From Rhipidocladum racemiflorum (Eukaryota > Streptophyta > Magnoliopsida > Poales > Poaceae): 64,000 nt of DNA. Of the stretch, positions 52,484 through 63,031 are shown one piece after another; position 1 is the first letter of the stretch; each line of letters opens with the position of its first letter. The stretch covers positions 6,262,001 to 6,326,000 of the forward strand of contig CM070583.1 in assembly GCA_036346355.1 (NCBI GenBank), in the 5' to 3' direction. The notes beneath the pieces are model-generated. The model did not search any database and was not told the origin of the DNA. It saw only the letters and a program-made list of their open reading frames with translations. A program made the position numbers and the translations under genes.

Positions 52484-53584
52484 AACTAGTAAGATTTGCG
52501 CGCTCCGCTGCGCCGTGTGAAATTTGATCTAAGTTTTTTTCCTGGAAAAAGGCAGGAAGATCTAAGCTTTTTTTGTTCGCTTGTGTGTTTTTTTTTTGGG
52601 AAAATACGTTATATAGGAACCGTCGACGAACCTACGTAACAACGGGCCTTCTTGCAAAAAAATGAATAATACATGTTTCGAAAAATATTAGATTTCGAGT
52701 TACCAAAAACATTATAGACGCCGAGCTTAACACCCTATGGGTTCACCGGGTAATAATACATGTTTAGAAAAATATTAGAGATCGAGCTGCAAAAAAAAAT
52801 AAATTAGATACCGAGTTTAACACCCTATGCGTTCACCGGGTAATAATACATATTTTGGAAAATATTAGAGATCGTTCCGGGAAATATTAGATTTCAAGTT
52901 GCCAAAAAAATTATAGACGCCGAGTGTAACACCATATGTGTTCACCGGGTAATAATACATGCTTTGGAAAATATAAGAGATCGAGTTCCAAAAAAAATTA
53001 TAGATGTCGAGTTTAACACACTATGCGCTAACCGGGTAATATATGCTCCAAAAAATATCAGAGATGCCAACATTATTTTATTGAGTTTAATACTCTACGC
53101 GTTCGCCGAGTAATAACACATGTTTCGAAAAATATTAGAGATCGAGCTTGGGAAAAAAGTCTAGAGATCAGAGATCGAGCTGGGGAAAAAGTCTAGAGAT
53201 AGAGCTGCACACAAATTTCTGCTAACGAAAATATTTCTTCCACGAAAAACGGAGAAAAGACCTAAACGTAAGAGACGGGGACCTGTTTGTTACATTTTTG
53301 GACCTGTTCGCTATGCCGAATAATTAGAAAAGGGTTCGTTCGAGATTTGTATTTAGAGGAGGGATTTTCCGTAAAGTAACGAACTAGGGACCCGAACGCA
53401 ATTTAGAAACGCATTTCTTCCCCTCACAAAAAATCACGTAAGACCTATCTGTAATTTACAGGGACCTATACGTAATTTAAAGAAAAGAGAATGGCCTTTT
53501 TGCAAATTGGCATGGGGTGACACGTGAAGGCCTTGGTTGGCCTCCAATGTTAGGCCTCATAAGGGTGTTAATATGAATGAATGA
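52484..53584 (-). mobile_element. Possible Helitron containing a minisatellite
   Basis: The minus-strand 3' end is GCGCGCAAATCTTACTAG followed by T, with a GC-rich stem-like GGCGCAGCGGAGCGCGC just inside. The putative 5' end TCATTCATTCATATTAACAC follows A. These fit Helitron rules (TC...CTAG between A and T), but no Rep/helicase is encoded and the 5' end is chosen by rule alone. Confidence 0.35.
52660..53160. repeat. Minisatellite, unit about 80-90 bp, five to six degenerate copies
   Basis: GTTCACCGGGTAATAATACA recurs at about 52741, 52833 and 52940, with weaker copies at 53030 and 53100. Each is followed by GAAAATATTAGAGATCGAG and a CCGAGTTTAACACCCTATG segment. Confidence 0.85.
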
Positions 53585-53589
53585 TCTCA

Positions 53590-53995
53590 GTTCTATACAA
53601 TTATTTGGCAAGATAATGAACTTGACTTTGGGTACAGTATAAGTTTAGACATGACAATGGCTTCAAGCCTTCACCAATATCTTGGGGAACTTCACATTGC
53701 AGATTTTCTCTACTGATATTTATGCAATGTGGCTGATTGTGATTGTGTCTGGTTGCCAACACATCTGGGCATCAGCCCCGGTTCAAGCTTTTGAAACCTG
53801 GCCTTTGGTGTGAATGAGATCACTGCAATCAGATAGAAATTTCCCACCACACACACTACCAGGAAGTCCTAACTATGATAATCACTACAATTGCGGGGTT
53901 ACTTTACAAGACAAGGTAATTCTTCTGAATTTTAGGATTTTGCACACGTCTTAATGACACAGGGAACTTGTAGTAAGTAATTATACCTTTATTGA
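53590..53995. other. Sequence upstream of the NAM-associated pseudogene
   Basis: No start codon or Myb/SANT domain could be read, although such a domain usually precedes this region. It may contain its intron. Confidence 0.3.
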
Positions 53996-54645
53996 CATGT
54001 GCAGCTTATTCAAGCAATGGCTTTGTTTAAGGCCGAGGACAAGGACAACAGATCATTCCAATACATGCAATGTTGGAATATATTGCGAAATCAACCAAAG
54101 TGGCATGAGAAGCGAAATCAGATGGCTGCTCAGAAGGAACCTACTAACAAAAAACCAAAGGTCAACATGGATTCAAGCCCGGGATCGTCCACAGCTATCG
54201 TTTTTGATAGCAACACCAATACTATCATTGAGAATGTACGTCCAGAGACCGAAGCCCCCAAGAGGCCAATTGGTAAGAAGAAGGCAAAAGAAGCATTGAG
54301 GCGAGGTGGAGGTGATGCTTGCGTTGAGGCTTTAGATCATTTGTGGGCAAAAAAAAAAGGAGTTTGATGCAGAGAAAAAAAAAGAAGAAAGAGGACAGAT
54401 ATAATCAGTTGTACGCCCTAGAGAAAGAGAGGCTAGAGCTAAATTAAAAAAGGGTCGCGACTGAAGAGGCGAGGGTTGCAAATGAGGCAAAAAAAAAAAA
54501 AAACTGGAGATAAAGGAAAATGAATTACAGTACAAGTAGAGGAAGAGAGAATTATGTCAATGGACATTACTTCGATGCCTTTCCGGCTGCAGCAGTACTA
54601 GAAGAGCTTGCAAGATGAGATCATGGCGCGTCGTGTTTCTGAATA
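53996..54645 (+). pseudogene. NAM-associated C-terminal domain protein remnant (PIF/Harbinger-like accessory)
   Basis: The frame 53999-54367 reads MQCWNILRNQPKWHEKRNQM, a Ser/Pro-rich linker, then ERPIGKKKAKEA-like KRPIGKKKAKEALRRGGGDA and CVEALDHLWAKKK. This is the plant NAM-associated C-terminal domain found with Myb/SANT-like proteins, often encoded by PIF/Harbinger elements. After an A-run frameshift near 54350 the coiled-coil tail continues in pieces (FDAEKKKKKEDRYNQLYALE, then LQDEIMARRVSE) with several stops to about 54645. The N-terminal SANT domain is missing. It is a dead copy. Confidence 0.7.
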
Positions 54646-54845
54646 ACTCCAATAGAAAAGGTATTTAGATACCTTTCAGGATGTTTTTCGAAATAGCTTG
54701 CAAGATAGGATCAGTAGAAGACCATCTCATGCTCAGCCTCTTGCATCATCATATTTTTTAATTTTATACTTAAACCATATCACAGTACGCGAACATGGTG
54801 AAATGAACTGTTATAATACTAATTTTAGAAGATTGTTTTTCCTCA

Positions 54846-55050
54846 GTTCGATCTTGCAAGGAGATTCCTACTCAGAGTTTACCATATCAATATACTTAGG
54901 GATGATGCAAACTTTGTCTTTGAAACTGCAAATGCTGCTATTTTGAGGCTTACAAAAGAACTTGCATCGATGGAAGAGGTTATAGCTACTGAATCTTCTA
55001 TAAGAGCTAGGGCTCCCTTTACTTATGCTGACCATCCATTTTGTCAATAA
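54846..55050 (+). other. Coding-like stretch after an acceptor-like site, family unknown
   Basis: After TTCCTCAG at 54838-54845 the plus strand is open for 67 codons to a TAA: FDLARRFLLRVYHINILRDD, FVFETANAAILRLTKELAS, MEEVIATESSIRAR. The composition is protein-like, but I recognise no domain. It may be an exon remnant linked to the pseudogene upstream or a captured fragment. Confidence 0.3.
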
Positions 55051-55286
55051 GTATATAACCTGATTTTGCAGGTTGCGAATAATGTTGAATGATTTGAGCA
55101 GTGGAAAAAAAATTCGTCATCATCTTCCGACGACGATTCATCCAAAAGTCTTTCAAAGAGAGATGGACGATGACTCATGCTGCAGTCTGCCACTTGATGT
55201 CGTCCAAAAGTCTTTGCAAGAAGTTCTTTAATATGATGGCCAAACTTGTTGGAGTTGAAGAAAGCAAGTTGTCTGGACGTTCTTTA

Positions 55287-55671
55287 GGCCATGTTTGGAT
55301 GGACTAAAACTAATTGTTAACTGGCTAATGGCTAGAGCTAATTGTTAGCCAGCTAATAATTAGTCCATCTAAAATTAGTTCAGGGCTGTTTGGATACATG
55401 ACTAATGGTTGGACTAATTTCTTAGAAAAGTCATATCTGCCCCCTCATAATGGGTGGGGAAATGAGGATAAGACCAGCGCGAGGGTATTTCAGGCTTTTC
55501 CCAGCGTGTTACATGCTATTAGCCCAAATTAGCTCCTCCCCACCAACTAATGGACTAATTGTTAGCTAAGGGGTTGGCTAAAAATTAGCCCACCTATTAG
55601 TCTTCCTGTTTGGATAGACTAGAGCTAATTTTTAGCCGACTAACAATTAGTCCAGGGATCCAAACATGGCC
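55287..55671. mobile_element. Tourist-like MITE (385 bp)
   Basis: TIRs GGCCATGTTTGGAT and its exact complement ATCCAAACATGGCC; TTA at 55284-55286 and 55672-55674. The interior is full of AGCTAATTGTTAGCC-type inverted motifs. Confidence 0.92.
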
Positions 55672-55789
55672 TTAATATCCATGGCCAAGCATGTTTAAAC
55701 TCAGTACGAGTTGGTTGTGGACGCCTCCAGCTAAACGAGTCAGTTGTGGACTCGGTAACCGATTCGGTTGCAAGACCGGTCCCACCCAG

Positions 55790-57000
55790 GGGTTGAAATT
55801 TCGGACCGAAATCCGAAATCTCGGCCGAGATTTCGGATTACGAACCCCTCCGAGATTCAAAATCCCGAAAAATTCAAAAAATTCAAAAAAAATTCAAATT
55901 TCGAATTTCTCGGCGAGATCTCGGGAATCTCGGGCGAGATCTCAGGTTTTTTTACCGGATTTTGATTTTTGTGCATTGTATTTGATTGTATTTAGGGTCA
56001 AGATCATCCACAAAAAATTTCTAAAATTTTTGTTGTGTTTTTGACCATTTTTTGGTCGGTTCAATTAGTCGGTTTGTACTGTCCGAATTTTTTAAAATTT
56101 CTCAAGATTGATAATCATCTAAAAATTTTATGAAAATATTATGGATGTGTTAGGACCATTCACAAAAAATTTTAAAATTTTCTAAAGTGGTTTGAACTAT
56201 TTTTCATTTCCAAAGAAAAAGTTGAACACACATAAAATTAAGGTCCTCAATTTTACTATGATTTGGTTACTCCTCAATTGAACTAACTCCTCAAATTTAC
56301 TATAATGTAGCAAAGTCTCTGAGACGACGAGAGATAAGTGCGTTCCTCTTGTGGAGTGACGGTAATAAATTTTGCTAGTGCATGGCAAGCATGTACAATA
56401 CGCTATGGACAATTGTTATCAATAATACTCCTTCATGTATGAATCTTAGTTTGCTTGCAGGTTACTATTTTCTGTAGAACCTACCGTATACTACTCTTCT
56501 AGCAAATCATATTATGTGTAGACTTGTGAGTAGTATATACCGTATACGCATGTATAAATTTCTCTATAATACATAGGATAATAGGAACATATATAAAACT
56601 TTTTAAATGACTAGAAGTTCATTTGTTACATTTGAAAAATCAAAAACTGACTTTACATACGGTTTTTATAATGACTTTACCACCGTTAGATTTTTAAAAA
56701 ATTCCTCGTGATTGATCATTATCTCAAATTTTTATGGAAACATTAGTGATGTGTCAGGACCATCCAAAATTTTTTTTAAATTTTTTTGATGTGTTTTGGA
56801 CCAATTTTTGGCCGGTTTAATTTTGCTGAGATCTCGATGATCTCGGCCGAGATCTCGGATTTCTCGGTAGAAAAAAAACCGGATTTAAAATTTGGTTTTT
56901 GCAATTCGTCTGGATTTTGTCGGAAATTTCCGAATCTCGCCGAAATTTCGGATTTTGGGAACTTCCGAGATTTGACTCAAAACGAGATTTGAAACCTTGG
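55790..57000. repeat. Dispersed CGAAATCTCGG repeat, two blocks around AT-rich DNA
   Basis: Blocks at 55790-56140 and 56760-56995 contain GAAATCCGAAATCTCGGCC, TCTCGGCGAGATCTCGGG and GATCTCGGATTTCTCGG. The right edge, GAGATTTGAAACCTTGG, resembles that at 480. The AT-rich middle (56140-56760) repeats CCATTCACAAAAAATTT-like motifs and has no gene. Confidence 0.6.
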
Positions 57001-57447
57001 TCCCACCCAAATTAGTTTTAGGAGAAAAAACAAGGAACTGTTGGAGTATGTTCTATTTTAAAGACCCAAAAACTTTTGAGAAGCTCTCGATGCTGAGTTA
57101 TTGGGAGACTAAATATTAGGAATTGGTGGAGATGCTCTTATAGGCTGACGTCAGGGCGAGCGCTCGCGGGTCGCGACTTCATCTGTAGAATACTAGAAAT
57201 AGCTTTATTAGCTTTGGCTTGGCTACCAAGTACCAACGTTATCCACTCCCCATCCGACGACTTTGCGTGCACACAGCTGGAATAATGCTGTCGTAAGCGA
57301 TTAGATAACTAGGTTAGCCTTTTTTTTTTTTCACTAGATCGGTTTCAAAAGGCCACGTCTTTCGAACCGAGTGTCGGATTTGCGATCTGTTTAAACCTCC
57401 AGCCTTCTTATGAAAAATCCTTCCAAACGAGTTCAATATTAGATAGA
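57001..57447. other. Intergenic DNA with a stray MITE end
   Basis: GGTGGAGATGCTCTTATAGG near 57105-57125 looks like the right terminus of a GAGCATCTCC-type MITE whose left end is not visible. Nothing else recognised. Confidence 0.4.
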
Positions 57448-57695
57448 CTAGTTACATGCCCGTGTGTTGCTACGAAAAACAAAATTGATAACGAAAAATA
57501 AAGATTAAAAAATAAAAAAAATTATTTCACAAAATCAAACATCTATCTTTAACGCTTCGTTTCTTGCGAAAGCTGGCTAATTAAAGCAACGCTTCGTTTC
57601 TTGCGTAGGGCAATTAAGCAGGGCAATTAAGCGGCAATTAATGACGTGGGAAGAACGGACCACTGCCACCAAATGCTGCTTTAGAATAGTAGAGA
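57448..57695 (-). mobile_element. Small non-autonomous Helitron (248 bp)
   Basis: On the minus strand it starts A|TCTCTACTATTCTAAAGCAG and ends GGGCATGTAACTAG|T, with a GCAACACACGGGC segment near the 3' terminus. The 5' TCTCTACTATT start, CTAG end and A/T insertion site fit plant Helitrons. A 30-bp direct repeat (ACGCTTCGTTTCTTGCG) lies inside. There is no coding capacity. Confidence 0.7.
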
Positions 57696-57775
57696 TTATA
57701 TGTACAAAATATTTGATGACATGTAGGGTCCGCACGTAATAGACTTGTTTAATGAAATTTTGTACGCCACGTACT

Positions 57776-58422
57776 CACTACTACAAAACCGGGTATCACA
57801 AGCGGCCTATTAGCAACGGTTTGATGCGAACCGGTTATAATGCTCACAACAGAAGCGGTTTATGGCAACAGGCCGGAGGGGATCTCTAGAAGCGGTTCGT
57901 GGCACGAACCCCTTCTAAAGCCCCACCTTTAGAAGGGGTTCGTGACACGAACCCCTTCTAAAGCTCTTTACAAGCGGTTGGTGTCCCCAACCCCTTCTAA
58001 AGCTTTAGAAGGGTTAGGTGTCACGAACCCCTTCTAAAGGTGGGGCTTTAGAAGCGGTTCGTGACACGAACCGCTTCTAAAGACCCCCTTCAGAAGGGGT
58101 TCGTGTCACGAACCGCTTGTAGAAGCCCAGTTTTAGAAATAATAAAAGGAATGCGTGCCCTACTCTATCAGAGAGCACGCGTGGGTGGGTTGGCTAGATG
58201 GATGAGGCGAGTCACGAGGTTGGAGTGCTGGTCGTGGGTTCGAATCTCGTTCCCACGATATTATTACTACCTTTTACCGCTTGGTGTCGCACCACCACAA
58301 GCGGTTCCTAGAACCGCTTGTGATACCCTTCGAGGTATCACAACCGGTTGCCTAGAAGCGGTTATAAAACCGCTTCTAGAAGTGGTTTCGAACCGCTTCT
58401 ACAAGCTGATTCTGTAGTAGTG
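57776..58422. mobile_element. CACTA-derived MITE (647 bp) with stacked palindromes
   Basis: Ends CACTACTACAAAACCGG and the complement of CTGATTCTGTAGTAGTG, with a 3-bp duplication ACT at 57773-57775 and 58423-58425. The interior is an array of near-perfect palindromes such as TTTAGAAGGGGTTCGTG/CACGAACCCCTTCTAAA at about 57928-57962. It encodes no transposase. Confidence 0.9.
58179..58258 (+). other. tRNA-like segment inside the CACTA MITE
   Basis: An A-box-like TGGCTAGATGG (58191-58201) and a good B box GGTTCGAATCT (58237-58247) lie 35 bp apart. CGTGGG at the left end can pair with CCCACG at the right end. The T-arm is imperfect and no clear anticodon arm fits. It is therefore a tRNA-derived or SINE-like relic rather than a working tRNA. 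Confidence 0.4.
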
Positions 58423-58449
58423 ACTGCCACATTGACTGATATATAGACC

Positions 58450-58640
58450 AATGCCTTTTTTTTGGGCAAAAAGTTATCAAACAAACACGATGATTTGGCA
58501 CAATTTAACTGATCTTAGCCCAACTTAACTGAATTCAGAATCCAGTTTTGTCACGGATACGGTTATAAACTGATTTTACTGTACCTTTTTTGGGCAAAAA
58601 GTTATCAAACAAACACGATGATTTGGCACAAAGTGCCACT
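58450..58640. repeat. Direct repeat, 50 bp, two copies 134 bp apart
   Basis: TTTTTTGGGCAAAAAGTTAT followed by CAAACAAACACGATGATTTG occurs at 58454 and 58588. Confidence 0.9.
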
Positions 58641-58936
58641 CCATGCAAATATGAGCTTTGGTTTTGATGTTAGAAAAAATAACAAACCAAACAAAATATG
58701 TAATGCTGGAGTAAACAGCGATTATATCGGCGTGCTTGTGAGGAAGAAACCTGGGAATGGGACGTTATCTTTGTTAGCTTCCTAGTGGGATGCTAGCAGC
58801 AACTACTCCTTAATTTTTTTTCAATGTTTCCTATAAAAAAAAAAAGTCACGGAATGTTATGAAGACATCATGGAGTAATAAAGTAATGTAATCCTGAACC
58901 GACCTGCCCGATTCTTAATTAATGCACAAATAAAGT
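58641..58936. other. Intergenic DNA, nothing recognised
   Basis: No coding or mobile-element signal. Confidence 0.35.
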
Positions 58937-59130
58937 TAACCGACTAATTAAATCCGATACGGTCATCTTGTTTGGTGGGTACGAGCGAGAACAAACGGAT
59001 ATTTTGAATGGGTAGGCAAGTTAGTCCAACACACAAATGCCTTCCATTCGGGGAGCAGCGGTGGATGTACTTCTACTTATCGATTAAACTAGTGCTAGAA
59101 TCTTATCCCCCTCTGCTAACCTCTTAATGA
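58937..59130. repeat. Duplicate of intergenic DNA at 16.64-16.82 kb
   Basis: Shares CTTGTTTGGTGGG, ACAAACGGATATTTTGA, ACACACAAATGCCTTCCATT and GGGGAGCAG with 16636-16820, same orientation. Confidence 0.75.
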
Positions 59131-59335
59131 CATGTACAGTAGTATAGACAACGACTTATCGATTAAACTAGTGCTAGAATCTTATCCCCCTCTGCTAACC
59201 TCTTAATGACATGTACAGTAGTATAGACAACGGTTAGTTCATATCATCTATAGACAAAACTAAAGACATGTACAGTAGTATAGACAACGGTTAGTCCATA
59301 TCATCTATAGACAAAACTAAAGACAATCCATACAA
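59082..59335. repeat. Two adjacent tandem duplications
   Basis: A 78-bp unit beginning ACTTATCGATTAAACTAGTG is present at 59074 and 59152. A second unit of 57 bp around GACATGTACAGTAGTATAGA is repeated at about 59209 and 59266, ending GACAAAACTAAAGACA. Confidence 0.9.
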
Positions 59336-59630
59336 TAAATTATCTATATAGTTATTTGTAATTGTACAATTAATAGATTATCTATATAATGATGCACACC
59401 AGATTATCTATATAATGGTACACACAAACTATATAAAACCGTATGTTAAATAGTATACACTATATTTCCCTCTTATTCTCTTCTTTCCACATCATCTAAC
59501 ATTATGTGTAGTATAACTCACAGACAGCTTAAGTGCATCACTTTATATGTCCTAATATTTGCCTTTCGCCGGAGATAGCCGGGTGAATACGAAGGAAACG
59601 TCCATCCATGAACGCATCCAGCTCTGAAAG
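59336..59630. other. Intergenic DNA with short ATTATCTATATA repeats
   Basis: AGATTATCTATATAATG-type motifs recur three times around 59338-59420. No gene. Confidence 0.4.
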
Positions 59631-59815
59631 CACTACTAGAAAACTAGGCTTTACTACCGACACATCACTACCGATTGGATGGGCTTTCAATACCGGTTGG
59701 TAACATAAACCGGTATTGATGCCCTCACATTAGTACCGGTTCGTGACACGAACCAATACTGAAGGCACGGGGCATCAGTACCGGTTGGTAACACGAACCG
59801 GTACTGATTTTATCA
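59631..59815. mobile_element. Truncated CACTA-type element end
   Basis: CACTACTAGAAAACTAGGC is a CACTA terminus, followed by palindromic TACCGGTTGGTAACACGAAC units of the same kind as the element at 57.78 kb. The opposite TAGTAGTG terminus is missing. Confidence 0.65.
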
Positions 59816-60480
59816 TAATATTCAACTCAAGATTACCCAGTCGATCTACAAGATCATTAAGTATCTCTGGTTTTTTTATCGCAACACAAACTTCAGGTTT
59901 TATATATGCGTGATATAACCTAGAAAAGAATGGAGGAAGTTTTTCAACCACACATTTATTACACCCATTAAACTTAGCCATGAGTAGGTATTCAATACCA
60001 TCCTCTTTCTATGTCTGCATATGGGTATCATTCAGACCAATGTCTTTAAAATATAAATGAGTACAACTGGACTTAGGGTATAATATGACATTCTTCCAGT
60101 GCCAACTATAAGATCATCGCTTCTGACGATAGTCATAATTTTTCAAATCATTTAGTGTGGTATAGCTGTCTTCCAGATAAATTTATTACTCCTTCGCTGG
60201 ATTATAGATTGTTCTATATTAAAGGTATAACTTAACAATCAAACAATTATTGCATCAGAAAAAATTGTAGAATATAGGACAAGCATAGCACAAGAATGAG
60301 CAAATATTCTGTAAAAACACCTTATTTGACTATTATTAATAATTGCTCAACAGGAGTATAGACCAAATGTTGATGCAGGAACATAAATATTCAAACTGAT
60401 AATATGAGGCTCTTAAGGAGACTCAACTAATGAAAATGAGACATAAAGCAAAAAGGGGTACAAGGAAACTATTGCAAGTC
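59816..60480. other. AT-rich DNA without a recognised gene
   Basis: A minus-strand frame at 59775-59981 (MAKFNGCNKCVVEKLPPFFS...) has protein-like composition and could be a transposon or gene fragment, but I recognise no family. No 3' LTR for the copia element to the right was found here. Confidence 0.3.
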
Positions 60481-60489
60481 TCCATATAA

Positions 60490-62132
60490 GTCATGTTCCT
60501 CCTCTTAGGGAACATTTGTATTCTTCTGGAATTCCACAAGTTCAGTATCAAGAAGGTCATCTTCCTCCATGGGCGAGCCACCATATCCGAGAAGGCTTTT
60601 TTTGAACTCGACTATAGGGTTGGTGACGTTGTCGTCCTTCTTCCCACCTTTTTGTTCAATGAAGTTTGCCTCAACCTTTTTTTTCTTGATTATTCTGGAA
60701 TCTCAAGTGGATTTCATGTAAAGTTCCGACAGGTGGTTTGGGATGCGACAGCCGATAGGTACGTGACCAATGGCCAACGCATCCACACCTAAAGCTTGAC
60801 TAATGAGGGTTAGATGCCTTATTGGCTGGACCTTGCTGCTGGGAGGTTCCAGTACATTTTCCTTTACCTTTCCATTGGGATTTGCCGTTTCCTTTGTGGT
60901 TTCTGTCATTCTTCCATTTATTCCCCTTATACATTTGGCCTTTTTCGCAGCCATGGCTATTACTAGTTTGTTGAGTGGTAGCATGTGCTTCGGGTAATGC
61001 TTGATTTCCATTAGCAATTGCATGATGATTCTTCAACAGGAGTTCATCATGTTTTTTTGCTTCTAGCAGAACACTAATAAGCTTAGAGTACTTCTTATAC
61101 TTTGCATGACGGTTCTGTTGTTGTAGTATCATCATGTTGGGGTGGAAGGTGCACAAGGTTTTGTCGATCATCTCAGCATCAGTAACTTTCTGGTTACAAA
61201 ATGTTAATTTAGCGACAAGTTTGTGCATTGCAGAATTATATGCTGCCACATATTTAAAATCTTGAAAGCGTAGGAGGGTCCATTCGTGTTGTGCTTCTGG
61301 CAGCAACACGGATCTTTGTTGGTTGTAGCGTTCCTTCATGGAATTCCATAACATAAGCGAGTCCTCCTCCATCAAGTATTCGGCCTTCAGGTCTGGATGA
61401 AGATGGTGCCTCAGGAGATGTAAAGCAGCGCATTTTACGGGTTCAGGCACAACAAGTACACCTAGGGGTGGCAACGGGGCCATTCCCCGCCGGGGACTGC
61501 CTCCCCATCCCCGTCCCCGCGACATGAAATTTTCCCCGTCCCCATCCCCGTTCCCCGTCTCGGGGGAGAAAATTCCCCCGTCCCCATCCCCGTTCGGGTA
61601 TCGGGGCCCCATCGGGGACCCATCCCCGCGAAAAGTTCACACAAGAGAAGAGCTCTTATAGACATTTTAACTCTAAAATTATATCAACATGCAAGGAAGA
61701 AAGAATGCATGCATTCATTGAAAATTATGTTGTCCCGTTTATGAAAATGTGATTATGATGGACTAGAGAATATGTTTGCAATCTAACAATTAAATTGGAC
61801 TAAACTAAATTCGGGTCCCCAACCGGGTCCCCGCGGGGAAAGAAATTCCCCGTCCCCGTCCCCGCCATCCCCGATGGGGGAATCATTTTCCCCGTTTCCA
61901 TCCCCGCGGGGGACGATTTCTTCCCATACCCGTCCCCTAATAGAGGAATTCCCCGCCGGGGATCGGGGAACGGGTCCCCATTGCCACCCCTAAGTACACC
62001 AGCTTTAGGCTGGGCAATAGCAACTCCAAGTGCTCTAGCTGTTAGGTTGATTTTGGCATCCATTGCCCAAGTGAGATAATTGCTATCATCTAGGGCAAGC
62101 ACAGCAAATTCCCTTTTTGCGATGTCCGACAT
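60490..62132 (-). pseudogene. Gag of a gag-only copia element, split by a hAT MITE
   Basis: The gene starts at 62132 with MSDIAKREFAVLALDDSNYL and AMDAKINLTARALGVAIAQP. It is interrupted by the MITE at 61463-61992 and resumes with EPVKCAALHLLRHHLHPDLK, EYLMEEDSLMLWNSMKERYN and a UBN2-type gag body to about 60800. A frame shift leads to a CHRCG..GHW-type zinc knuckle region and a C-terminal tail read as KKDDNVTNPIVEFKKSLLGY ending near 60500. No protease, integrase or RT follows, so this is a gag-only, non-autonomous copia relative. The 8-bp TSD of the MITE lies within the GVL codons. Confidence 0.75.
61463..61992. mobile_element. hAT-type MITE (530 bp) inserted in gag, CCCCGTCCC-rich
   Basis: The 8-bp duplication AGTACACC is at 61455-61462 and 61993-62000. 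TIRs TAGGGGTGGCAA and the exact complement TTGCCACCCCTA. Both subterminal regions are arrays of CCCCGTCCCCATCCCCG around an AT-rich core. It shares its terminus and layout with the MITEs at 6.27 and 42.77 kb. Confidence 0.96.
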
Positions 62133-63031
62133 ATCCTATATGCAAGCAATACGAAATTTTACTACTAGTAAAATATTTTTTTGCATGCATCCTCATTGAA
62201 TCAATAAAGCTTTGGTCTATATCTATTCAGTAGATAATTATCACAATTCTCCCAGAATTTTCCTAGCATTTAGAAATTTTCTGTTAATTATACAGCAATT
62301 TTCTAGCATTACTTAATAACAGAAAATAAATCCCAACATCAATTAAACGTGGTATAATGCTAATTACATCTTATGTAACTCTTGTTGGCTGGGAGTGAAA
62401 ACAGGTAATGAATGTCTCCATCAGCTCGACTCATGGCCAGGTCATCCCGCCTTTAGGGCTCACATGAGGGAGTGAGCACTTCCCGTTTCCGGGTGCCAAT
62501 TAAAGAACAAAGCCTCATGTGTGTTTTTCTAGACACCAATTGTCTTGCATATGTTCCTTCATTACTGAAACCAAATCCCAACTACTCATGTCCTCAAAAA
62601 AAATTTAGCAAATTTTGCAATTTTCCGTTAATATTTGAGCAATTTTCAGAATTACTTATGTAACAGAAAAATCAATTTACCACATATTAAACATGGCAAA
62701 AGCTAGAAAATAAACTCAGGGCATGGAGCTTCCAATAGTGTGCTAAACAATTTTTTTTATGGACAGTAACAGATCAAGAACGATCTCTAACAGTAGATTA
62801 GATCAATACATCCAATGATACAATCCGCAGGATTTTGATCATGTGCGATTACTTACGTTCTTGATGCCGGATGTGTTGACTATCGCGTAGGACTTTTTCG
62901 GCGATCCGAGTAGATGCCGGCTTGATGGCGAGTTGATTGCAGATCGGATCGGGCGATCAATCGCCAGTAGTAGTCGTTCGTCGTAGTCGACGATTCTCTT
63001 CTTCTTGTGGTAGAGACTCGTGCAGATAACG
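62133..63031 (-). other. Leader of the gag-only copia element
   Basis: Non-coding, AT-rich sequence between gag and the LTR. The minus strand next to the LTR reads CGTTATCTGCACGAGTC, the counterpart of the outer copia's TGTTATCAGCACGAAAC, so it probably holds the primer-binding site. Confidence 0.5.

Noticed and set aside
58179..58258. Functional tRNA gene
   Set aside because: The B box is good, but the A box is imperfect, no proper anticodon arm can be drawn, and it is embedded in a CACTA MITE.
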